A stretch of 10,078 nucleotides of DNA from contig CANCKV010000068.1 in assembly GCA_947378615.1 (NCBI GenBank), positions 1 through 10,078 on the forward strand, read 5' to 3'. Every line of letters starts with the position of its first letter. Position 1 is the first letter of the stretch. The DNA is from Chitinophagaceae bacterium. Its GTDB lineage: Bacteria > Bacteroidota > Bacteroidia > Chitinophagales > Chitinophagaceae. The notes under the pieces were generated by a model. It did no database searches. It was not told the DNA's origin and worked only from the letters and a program-made list of their open reading frames with translations. Shown in pieces: positions 1 to 6,288 of the stretch. The translations under genes were made by a program, and so were the position numbers.

Positions 1-52
<52 letters not shown>

Positions 53-72
53 AATGTTCATCAAAACAGGCT

Positions 73-110
73 AACAGGCTGTAAATCGTATGATTTACAG
101 CCTGTTTTGC
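73..110 (+). terminator. strong hairpin terminator after tRNA-Ser
   Basis: A perfect 15-bp stem (73-87 with 92-106) closes on a 4-nt loop (GTAT) and is followed by a short T-rich run (TTTTGCTTTC, partly shared with the stem). It lies 20 nt after the tRNA CCA end and would end tRNA transcription. If an element has inserted at the tRNA, this hairpin belongs to the element side and replaces the original terminator. Confidence 0.7.
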
Positions 111-158
111 TTTCTGACCTAATCATTTCATTCATCAAATCGCATGGCAAAGGGGGCA

Positions 159-201
159 AATTCGGGTACCCAATAATATTTACATTTTGGGTACCCGAAT
201 T
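159..201. promoter_or_regulatory. 14-bp inverted repeat with GGGTACCC cores
   Basis: Two perfect 14-bp arms (AATTCGGGTACCCA at 159-172 and its reverse complement at 188-201) flank a 15-nt AT-rich spacer. Each arm contains the palindrome GGGTACCC, so the block has symmetry at two scales. It lies between the tRNA and the integrase gene, where attachment arm sites or excisionase sites of integrative elements usually sit. Alternatively it could act as a terminator or an operator. The assignment to recombination is inferred from position. Confidence 0.45.
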
Positions 202-227
202 CCTCTGAAACACATGTACAGTAAGCA

Positions 228-278
228 GTTCATTAATTGAACATCTTGTTTTACGATGTGTAAAAGGGTACTTTTACA
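228..278. promoter_or_regulatory. cluster of short dyads upstream of integrase
   Basis: Three small inverted repeats stand in a row before the integrase start: GTTCA/TGAAC (228-232 with 238-242), ACATC/GATGT (241-245 with 255-259), and TGTAAAAG/CTTTTACA (259-266 with 271-278, loop GGTA). The last contains a third GGGTAC (266-271), matching the core of the larger dyad at 159-201. This is a plausible control or integrase-binding region for the downstream gene. No clear Bacteroidota promoter could be assigned. Confidence 0.35.
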
Positions 279-301
279 AACTATTAAATGGTCACCACAT
301 C

Positions 302-1558
302 ATGCAAACAAAAATGTCAATTCTCTTTTATGCAAAGAGAGCCAAAACAACTACTGCTGGATTGGTGCCAATTTATTTAAGAATTACTATTGATGGGCAA
401 CGCCTTGAAATCAGTACAAAACGTTATGTTGAATCTTCAAAGTGGAGTTCAGAAGCAGGTAAGATGAAGGGCAATTCGGAAGAAGCGAGAAGTCTGAATA
501 GCTTTTTAGATATTACTAAAGGAAGTGTATATGACTATCAAAAAGAGTTAATGCAACAAAACTTAGTAGTCGATATTGAGAATATGAGAAGTAAAGTACT
601 TGGCATAAAAGAAAAGGTTTATACAATCATTCCCATATTTCAGGAACATAATCAAAAGATGGAGGCATTAGTCGGAGTAGAGTTTGCACCTGGCACTCTT
701 GAAAGGTATAAAACCTCTCTTACTCATACAGTTGATTTTCTAAAGTGGAAATTTAATGTTTCTGATATTGACATTAAAAAGATTGATAATACCTTTATTT
801 CTGACTATGACTTTTACTTACGTAGTATTCACAAATGCAACAATAATACAACTGTCAAATATTTAAAGAACTTCGGTAAGATAATCAGAATCTGTATTGC
901 CAATGGTTGGATTACACAAAACCCTTTCGCCAATTACAAGCCTAAGATTAAAGAAGTTGAAAGAGCATTCTTAGATGAAACTGAAATTGAAAACGTAATT
1001 AATAAAGATTTCAAGATAGAAAGATTGAGTCTTGTACGTGATATTTTCATCTTCAGTTGTTATACTGGTTTGGCATATATAAATGTCAAGCAACTCACTT
1101 TGGCTAACATTGTAATTGGCATTGATGGAGAGAGATGGATATGTACTCACAGGCAAAAGACAGATACTCCTTCAAACATTCCTTTATTACCTATGGCGGA
1201 GAAAATTATAAATAAATATAAGGATAACCCTCATTGTTTAAATAAAGAATTGTTACTCCCAATTTTAAGCAATCAGAGAATGAATAGTTATCTGAAGGAG
1301 ATCGGTGATGTATGCGGCATAAACAAGGAGTTGACTTTTCATATTGCCCGTCACACTTTTGTTACTACTGTCACGCTTACGAATGGAGTGCCAATTGAAA
1401 GTGTAAGCAAGATGCTTGGTCATAAAAACTTAAAGACAACTCAGCACTATGCGAAAATTGTAGATAAAAAAGTAGGTTTAGATATGAGTACTTTGAAAAT
1501 TAAACTCGAAAACAAGGTTATTGCTGAAAAGCAGAAAGCTATTGTTGTTGCAATTTAA
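302..1558 (+). CDS. tyrosine recombinase/integrase (Bacteroidota IntDOT-like)
   Basis: This is a site-specific recombinase of 418 residues, a normal length for the family, and probably the integrase that put an element into the adjacent tRNA-Ser. Residues about 5-90 match the arm-DNA-binding domain of Bacteroidota integrases (SILFYAKRAKT..., ...RYVESSKWSSEAGKMKG). Residues about 105-205 form the SAM-like core-binding domain, and about 225-400 the catalytic domain. Visible catalytic residues are H347-x-x-R350 (HIARH), H374 (MLGHKN) and nucleophile Y383 (TQHYAKI); a Lys in the beta-hairpin is likely the one in HRQKTD. The usual first Arg is Ala258 (TGLAYI), as is common in this clade. The ATG at 302 has only a weak ribosome-binding site, and an in-frame ATG at 314 is the alternative start. 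The reading frame is intact. Function is confident; element identity is not. Confidence 0.93.
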   Translation: MQTKMSILFYAKRAKTTTAGLVPIYLRITIDGQRLEISTKRYVESSKWSSEAGKMKGNSEEARSLNSFLDITKGSVYDYQKELMQQNLVVDIENMRSKVLGIKEKVYTIIPIFQEHNQKMEALVGVEFAPGTLERYKTSLTHTVDFLKWKFNVSDIDIKKIDNTFISDYDFYLRSIHKCNNNTTVKYLKNFGKIIRICIANGWITQNPFANYKPKIKEVERAFLDETEIENVINKDFKIERLSLVRDIFIFSCYTGLAYINVKQLTLANIVIGIDGERWICTHRQKTDTPSNIPLLPMAEKIINKYKDNPHCLNKELLLPILSNQRMNSYLKEIGDVCGINKELTFHIARHTFVTTVTLTNGVPIESVSKMLGHKNLKTTQHYAKIVDKKVGLDMSTLKIKLENKVIAEKQKAIVVAI

Positions 1559-1670
1559 ATTACTATTACAATGTTAATTCTTTGTCCAAAATTTATAAGA
1601 GTAGAATAGTCTTGAAAGTTTTTACATCAATTTTGAAGTAATCATGATTTGGAAAGATTCATTTAAACAG

Positions 1671-1691
1671 CACAGCTGTTCGGAAGATAAA
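1671..1691 (+). repeat. IS terminal inverted repeat, left
   Basis: This 21-bp repeat begins CACAGCTGTTCGG and matches 2986-3006 perfectly in inverted orientation. Pairing stops on both sides: 1670 with 3007 is G/G, and 1692 with 2985 mismatches. It lies 67 bp beyond the transposase stop codon. Confidence 0.88.
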
Positions 1692-1757
1692 ATCGATTGC
1701 AATACAATAATCTGATACATTATTCGTTGTCGAACAGATAACTTCGTTTTGTTCTAC

Positions 1758-2939
1758 TTATGATGTATTATATGGGTGTATTTTCATTAGTTTTTGAAGG
1801 TCTCCTCCACATAATTTTATTAAATCGTACACTATTGATTCTTCCAATTCTGCAGCAAATCTTAGTTTCATTATCTTAAATCCCTTCAATTTATTCATTT
1901 TCTTATAGGCAACCAGTAATATTGAAGCTATCATGGTTGCATACATGACGACTTTTATCCCATTTTCACTTCTGTTAGTCAGGTGGCTAAAATTTAATAG
2001 TTGTTTTATGAATTTAAAAAAAACTTCTATATCCCATCTTCGTTTATACACCTCTGTGACCTCCTCCGTTTCAAGCTTTTTGTCATTTGTAACAAACCAT
2101 ATCGGTGTATTATCTTGAAGTCTAACCGCCTTGATGACTCTGACCAAATGTTTTGCCTTATATCCCTTTTCGCCATATAACTGACACCAGTTATCACTGG
2201 TTATTTTCAAGGTTGACGTTTCCATTGGAAAGGTTGCAGATGCATCAAATGCCTTCACAATGTCAATATTGGCATTCACTGCCAGCCTTGAAACGAATGT
2301 AATCCCGTTGTCTGTGAAAGAGTCATATGATTTACGTGCGGTAATACCCCTGTCAAATACCTTTATTCTTTCCTTTTCCTCTTTTGATTGCTCATCAATG
2401 GTTTCTTTCAGTGCGACATTCTCACTATTGTGGCGTTGGGCTGTAAAAAAAAGGACTATTTCTGGTATTCCTCCTTCACTATGTCCAACCGTGAACTTTA
2501 ATTGTCGGTATTTTTCAGCATCCCCACCCTTTAACAGATAGCCCACCTTTAATAGTTTTATGGATAATGCTACAATCGTTGAATCAAAACGAATAATTGA
2601 TTCTACATCCTTACCAATTGAATCTTTATATGCTGTTACACAGCCTTTAAAAACTTTTTCAAAAAAGTCTGGATTGATACACGTCAGACGCTCACTTATG
2701 GAACTGAAGCTGATTTTCTTTTTTAATTTACCTCCATTTATAAAAGAGAAAAACAACGATTCGTATGATGCTTCCATTGTCCTCAGGCTATTCCCTTTAT
2801 TATTAATAATACTATGCAACAGTAATTTTAAAATAACACTACCATAAAGCTTCTTGGCAAAATAGTCAACATTGGTCTCTATGGCTAGTGATTCCAATAA
2901 CTCTTCTGGTAAAAATGACAGTACCTTGTGAATGTGCAT
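1758..2939 (-). CDS. IS4-family DDE transposase
   Basis: The 393-residue transposase, full length for the family, would catalyse cut-and-paste movement of the surrounding element. The DDE triad is visible as D119 (RFDSTIVALS), D196 (KVFDRGIT) and E305. The glutamate lies in the family signature Y-(2)-R-(3)-E-(6)-K (Y298, R301, E305, K312), which is diagnostic of IS4-type enzymes. The N-terminal part (about 1-110) carries FLPEELLESLA and KGNSLRTMEASY, typical of the non-catalytic region. It starts at the ATG at 2939 and ends in TAA, with no frameshift, so the element may still be mobile. Its only partners are the inverted repeats at each end. It is transcribed opposite to the integrase and to the GH2 gene. 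The subgroup cannot be fixed without comparison to reference elements. Confidence 0.93.
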   Translation of the reverse strand: MHIHKVLSFLPEELLESLAIETNVDYFAKKLYGSVILKLLLHSIINNKGNSLRTMEASYESLFFSFINGGKLKKKISFSSISERLTCINPDFFEKVFKGCVTAYKDSIGKDVESIIRFDSTIVALSIKLLKVGYLLKGGDAEKYRQLKFTVGHSEGGIPEIVLFFTAQRHNSENVALKETIDEQSKEEKERIKVFDRGITARKSYDSFTDNGITFVSRLAVNANIDIVKAFDASATFPMETSTLKITSDNWCQLYGEKGYKAKHLVRVIKAVRLQDNTPIWFVTNDKKLETEEVTEVYKRRWDIEVFFKFIKQLLNFSHLTNRSENGIKVVMYATMIASILLVAYKKMNKLKGFKIMKLRFAAELEESIVYDLIKLCGGDLQKLMKIHPYNTS

Positions 2940-2985
2940 GCATATAAGACGTAATTATTGTTCTTTTATTGTGTATTATCCCATA

Positions 2986-3006
2986 TTTATCTTCCGAACA
3001 GCTGTG
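2986..3006 (-). repeat. IS terminal inverted repeat, right
   Basis: This is the perfect 21-bp inverted partner of 1671-1691. It ends ...CCGAACAGCTGTG, 46 bp upstream of the transposase start and 115 bp before the likely GH2 start. Confidence 0.88.
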
Positions 3007-3121
3007 GTGTCGTCACGAACCTTACAAACCTCATAATCCTAAAAAGTCATCCCTTAACATACATTTCCTATCATTCTATTAAACTTTATACCGAATATTG
3101 CAACTCAAAAAAAATTGCCCG

Positions 3122-4594
3122 ATGTATCGAACTATTGTCACTTTATTTGTCTTGTTTTTCTTTTGTCAATTTGCTCAATCCCAACAAAATTCAACTCTTG
3201 TTTATGCACAACACGAAAGATTGTCTCTTGATAATGGATGGCGTTTTTACTTAGGCGACATTGCATTTCCAGTAATAACAGGGCATATGATGACATACAA
3301 TAGTGCTAAAGCAGGAAAATCTTGGGGTGCTGCATCACCTGAATATGATGATACAAAATGGCGTTTATTAAATCTGCCCCATGATTGGTCGGTTGAATCG
3401 GCTTACGATAGCACAGAAAATGTTGCTCAAGGCTACCGTAAAAGAGGTTTTGGCTGGTATAGAAGAAACTTTAAATTGAATCCAAATGATAAGGGAAAAC
3501 ATATTGAACTACAGTTTGATGGTGTGGCTACTAATTGTACTATTTGGGTAAATGGAACAATCATGCACCGAAATTTTTGTGGCTACACATCCTTTTACAT
3601 AGACATTACGGCGATGGCGAAATATGGGGAGGATATAAATAATATTGCGGTTAGAGTAGATGCAAATCAACAGGAAGGGTGGTGGTATGAAGGAGCGGGC
3701 ATTTACCGGCACACTTGGTTGGTAAAACAATCACCTGTTCATTTCATTACAGATGGCGTATTTGCTCATCCCGTTAAAAGCAAAAATAATTGGGTAATTC
3801 CAGTAGAAGCAACTTTAGAAAACAGCAATAAGATGAAAGTTCATTTTGCCATAGAGACTGCGTTGTTAGATAAAAATGGGGAAGTAATTGTTTCGGGAAA
3901 AAGTAAAGGTAGTATTAAGCCTTTGGTTCAACGTGCAAGGAAAATAAATCTCTCTGTTACTAATCCTCAACTATGGACCTTGGAAAATCCTACACTTTAT
4001 AAAGTCCGTACTATCTTGTTTCAAGATGGAAAAGCTACTGATACACTTTTAACATCTTGCGGTTTTCGCACCATACAATTTAGGGCTGACTCTGGTTTCT
4101 TTCTTAACGATAAATGGGTAAAGATTAAGGGTACTTGTAACCATCAAGACCATGCAGGTGTGGGTAATGCCGTTCCTGATGCACTTTGGGATTTTCGTTT
4201 GAAAAAACTAAAAGAGATGGGAGTAAATGCAAATCGTTGTTCGCACAATCCTCCTTCAAATGAGTTTTTGGATGCCTGCGATAGAAACGGAATATTAGTA
4301 ATGGATGAAAACAGAAACTTCAATATTTCCCCAGAATATCAACGTCAATTAGAGTGGATGTTGCGCAGAGACAGAAATCACCCAAGTATTATACTTTGGA
4401 GTGTTTTCAATGAAGAACCGATGCAGGGAACTGAAAATGGGTATGAGATGGTGAGAAGAATGAGTGAAATAGTAAAGACATTCGACACATCTCGTCCTGT
4501 TACAGCCGCTCAAAGTGGTGGCTTGTTTACTCCAATCAATGTTTCTCAAGCTGTTGACGTAGTAGGGTTCAATTATCAACAAGGGGGGTATTAA
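3122..4594 (+). CDS. GH2 enzyme, N-terminal open part (490 aa)
   Basis: This is the 5' open part of the interrupted gene. The ATG at 3122 is preferred because MYRTIVTLFVLFFFCQFAQSQQ is a typical signal peptide, cleaved near AQS; a TTG at 3098 would only add eight residues, including charged ones. Domains in order are the sugar-binding jelly roll (about 30-205; HDWSVE, RRNFKL, WVNGT, WWYEGAGIYRHTWL), an immunoglobulin-like sandwich (about 210-320), and the TIM barrel from about 325 (KIKGTCNHQDHAGVG, MGVNANRCSHNPP, LVMDENRNF, WSVFNEEP). The acid/base Glu is E431. It ends within ...VVGFNYQQGGY, before the last barrel strands and the nucleophile. If translated alone it should not fold into an active enzyme. 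Confidence 0.8.
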   Translation: MYRTIVTLFVLFFFCQFAQSQQNSTLVYAQHERLSLDNGWRFYLGDIAFPVITGHMMTYNSAKAGKSWGAASPEYDDTKWRLLNLPHDWSVESAYDSTENVAQGYRKRGFGWYRRNFKLNPNDKGKHIELQFDGVATNCTIWVNGTIMHRNFCGYTSFYIDITAMAKYGEDINNIAVRVDANQQEGWWYEGAGIYRHTWLVKQSPVHFITDGVFAHPVKSKNNWVIPVEATLENSNKMKVHFAIETALLDKNGEVIVSGKSKGSIKPLVQRARKINLSVTNPQLWTLENPTLYKVRTILFQDGKATDTLLTSCGFRTIQFRADSGFFLNDKWVKIKGTCNHQDHAGVGNAVPDALWDFRLKKLKEMGVNANRCSHNPPSNEFLDACDRNGILVMDENRNFNISPEYQRQLEWMLRRDRNHPSIILWSVFNEEPMQGTENGYEMVRRMSEIVKTFDTSRPVTAAQSGGLFTPINVSQAVDVVGFNYQQGGY

Positions 4595-4624
4595 GAATAT
4601 CACAAACAATTTCCCAACAAGCCT

Positions 4625-5956
4625 ATGACTAGTTCGGAAGATGTTTCTGGTTTAATGACCCGTGGAGAATATAAGGATGACCTAACACACAAACAGGTAT
4701 TGGCTGCTTACGACGAAAATAAGCCTAGATGGGGAAACACACATCGCGCAGCATGGAAAGCAATTGCAGATAAGCCTTATTTAGCAGGTTGCTTTATTTG
4801 GACAGGATTCGATTATCGTGGCGAACCTCAGCCCTTCGAGTGGCCTTCTGCTAGTTCTAGTTTTGGTTGTATGGATGTTTGTGGCTTTCCTAAAACGGCC
4901 TTCTATATTCATCAGGCACAATGGTTGCCTACAACAAAGCCTGTGTTGCAATTGGTACCGCATTGGACTTGGCCAAAAGATAGTATTGGGAAAAACATCA
5001 GGGTGATGGCAATGAGTAATGCAGAAACCATCAAGTTGAAATTGAATGGAAAGTGGATTGGTGAGCAAAAAGTGGATTACTACGAGATGAATACGTTCCA
5101 AGTTCCTTATCAACCCGGCAAATTAGAAGCATTTGGATATAAGGGTGGAAAGGAAGTTTCTCATTTTGTAGTAGAAACTACAGGCGAGCCTGTTGGTCTC
5201 GAATTAATTCCTGATAGAACTTCACTATCAGGTGATGGATTGGATGCAATTCCTGTAACTGTCAGGGCATTAGATGCAAAAGGTCGTCCTGTTGAAACAG
5301 CTAATCTGCCAATTGAATTTGACATCACTGGATTAGGAAATATTATTGGCATGGGCAATGGTAATCATAATAATCATGACCCTGAAAAAGGAAATAAGTA
5401 CAGTTTGTATAATGGCTTGGCACAAGTAATAATTCAAAGTAAGGCAGCAAGCAGTGGACAAATTGTTTTGACCGCCAAATCAGACAATTTAAAGATTGCA
5501 ACTATTACATTAAGTGTAAAAGAATCCGCTCAGATACCTTCGGTTGGCATTGTTTCACCTTCATTAGTGTTAGGTAAATGGAAAATTTCGCCCTTCTATG
5601 CCACAAAACCCGACCCAAATATGGAAGTGGCTTCCTATGATATGAATACTTGGGCCGCAACTAAGCCTGGAAGTTTACAGCAATTTGCAGGTGGCAGCTT
5701 TGCGTTATATCGCACTTCCTTCAAACCATTTGCTGAACAATGCGAAAAAGGAGGCGTTATTTTATTCAAGGGAATTACTGGCAAAGTAGAAGTCTGGTTG
5801 GATAAACAACTCATTGGTACAAAAGAGAATAAAGAGAATGGCGACATCATAATCAAATTCCCCGCTGGACAAAATACAAGAAATCTAACATTATTGATAG
5901 AAGCCGAAAATAATAGAGGGGGTATAGCAGGAGTGGTGAAGGTAAACGCACTTTAA
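4625..5956 (+). CDS. GH2 enzyme, C-terminal open part (443 aa)
   Basis: This is the 3' open part, in the same frame as the upstream part and ten codons after its stop. The ATG at 4625 is an internal methionine of the ancestral gene, with no convincing ribosome-binding site, so independent translation is doubtful. It begins at the nucleophile motif (TSSEDVSG, E at 4637-4639) and finishes the TIM barrel (KPYLAGCFIWTGFDYRGEPQPF). It continues with a DUF4982-like domain (about 118-190, from WPKDSIGKNIRVM...), a GH2 C-terminal Ig-like domain (about 195-300, GLELIPDRTSLSGDG to ...TLSVKES) and a terminal jelly roll (about 325-443, FALYRTSF, VWLDKQLIGT). There is no signal peptide. It ends at TAA before the convergent GH115 region. 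Confidence 0.8.
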   Translation: MTSSEDVSGLMTRGEYKDDLTHKQVLAAYDENKPRWGNTHRAAWKAIADKPYLAGCFIWTGFDYRGEPQPFEWPSASSSFGCMDVCGFPKTAFYIHQAQWLPTTKPVLQLVPHWTWPKDSIGKNIRVMAMSNAETIKLKLNGKWIGEQKVDYYEMNTFQVPYQPGKLEAFGYKGGKEVSHFVVETTGEPVGLELIPDRTSLSGDGLDAIPVTVRALDAKGRPVETANLPIEFDITGLGNIIGMGNGNHNNHDPEKGNKYSLYNGLAQVIIQSKAASSGQIVLTAKSDNLKIATITLSVKESAQIPSVGIVSPSLVLGKWKISPFYATKPDPNMEVASYDMNTWAATKPGSLQQFAGGSFALYRTSFKPFAEQCEKGGVILFKGITGKVEVWLDKQLIGTKENKENGDIIIKFPAGQNTRNLTLLIEAENNRGGIAGVVKVNAL

Positions 5957-5961
5957 ATGAG

Positions 5962-6006
5962 GAGTGATGAGTTGTAAATATGCAAAATATTTGCTACTAA
6001 TCACTC
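5962..6006 (+). terminator. possible weak terminator after GH2
   Basis: A nested hairpin starts 6 nt after the GH2 stop: an outer stem GAGTGAT/ATCACTC (5962-5968 with 6000-6006) and an inner stem GTAAATAT/ATATTTGC (5974-5981 with 5987-5994, one G-T). There is no proper T-run after it, so termination here is uncertain. Its right arm overlaps sequence also found downstream of the GH115 stop. Confidence 0.3.
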
Positions 6007-6024
6007 ATAGTTAATCATTCTTAT

Positions 6025-6127
6025 TTACAACACTTCAATCTGACTAATCACTACACTTGGGTCTAACAGATATATTTTGATGTTAGCCTTTCCGGTAGTA
6101 GTTACCTTATGTGTTGCTTTCCAACTG
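6025..6127 (-). pseudogene. remnant: duplicated 3' end of a GH115 gene
   Basis: On the minus strand this encodes THKVTTTGKANIKIYLLDP, then SVVISQIEVL and a TAA stop, nearly the same as the last ~30 residues of the intact GH115 gene. Nucleotides 6025-6116 and 6976-7067 differ at only 4 of 92 positions. At 6117-6123 there is a one-base deletion relative to the intact copy, and similarity fades just after it. Patchy similarity continues beyond the stop (TAATCACTC...TTAATCA, 5998-6017 against about 6949-6970), so some 3' flank is shared too. It has no start and no catalytic part, so it is a scar, most likely left when a tandem GH115 copy was lost or when a segment was duplicated. It lies in the same orientation as the intact gene, 0.95 kb downstream of that gene's end. 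Confidence 0.8.
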
Positions 6128-6170
6128 GTCCATGAATGTCGGGGTCTAGTTCATGAATCCTTTCATGGAC
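6128..6170. repeat. 9-bp dyad with central palindrome
   Basis: GTCCATGAA (6128-6136) and its exact reverse complement TTCATGGAC (6162-6170) flank a spacer that contains the palindrome TTCATGAA (6150-6157). The dyad begins where GH115 similarity ends, so it may mark a rearrangement junction. No function can be assigned. Confidence 0.35.
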
Positions 6171-6288
6171 TCTTTGTTACTTATTTATTCTTATAAACAA
6201 CCTACTCTCTGACCACCAATAAAACACTATTATTTTTTACATGCAGGAAATCTTCTCAATCGGATAGTCTTGCTTTCAGATATTGTCC

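Larger units (their letters stand above)
1671..3006 (-). mobile_element. IS4-family insertion sequence, complete (~1.3 kb)
   Basis: Perfect 21-bp inverted repeats (1671-1691 and 2986-3006) bound a 1336-bp segment containing one intact minus-strand transposase gene, the size and layout of IS4-family elements. No direct target repeat is visible outside these ends. The outer part of each repeat is the palindrome ACAGCTGT, so an alternative reading is a shorter 1318-bp element (1680-2997) with 12-bp ends and an 8-bp palindromic target duplication. It separates the integrase from the GH2 gene. Confidence 0.88.
3122..5956 (+). pseudogene. GH2 beta-galactosidase-type gene interrupted by one in-frame stop
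   Basis: As one gene this would encode about 944 residues of a secreted glycoside hydrolase family 2 enzyme, normally cleaving terminal beta-linked sugars (most often beta-galactosides) from oligosaccharides in the periplasm. The frame is continuous from 3122 to 5956 except for a single TAA at 4592-4594 (codon 491). The ten codons after it read EYHKQFPNKP and run straight into the second open part, as in intact relatives (typically ...GFNYQ...Y..YHKQFPDKP..SSE). The predicted acid/base glutamate (E431, NEEP) lies before the stop and the predicted nucleophile (codon 506, SSED) lies after it, so neither half can be a normal retaining enzyme. A one-base change from AAA, GAA or CAA explains the stop. 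No other damage was seen, which suggests a recent mutation or a sequencing error. It converges with the GH115 gene. Confidence 0.85.

Noticed and set aside
2260..2847. Plus-strand ORFs of 93 and 95 codons inside the IS
   Set aside because: They lie antisense to the intact transposase with no recognisable product.
3098..3121. TTG start for the GH2 gene at 3098
   Set aside because: The ATG at 3122 begins directly with a good signal peptide, whereas the TTG adds MQLKKNCP before it and has no better ribosome-binding site.
4575..4600. Frameshift at the GGGGGG run near the GH2 interruption
   Set aside because: The open parts on both sides are in the same frame (4625 is in frame with 4592) and the bridge codons translate to family-like sequence, so the cause is a nonsense codon, not a shift.
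6128..6150. Extension of the GH115 remnant into a HSWTSWK reading
   Set aside because: It looks like GH115 tails, but a one-base deletion at about 6117-6123 relative to the intact copy and loss of nucleotide similarity make the match probably fortuitous; a stop follows a few codons further.
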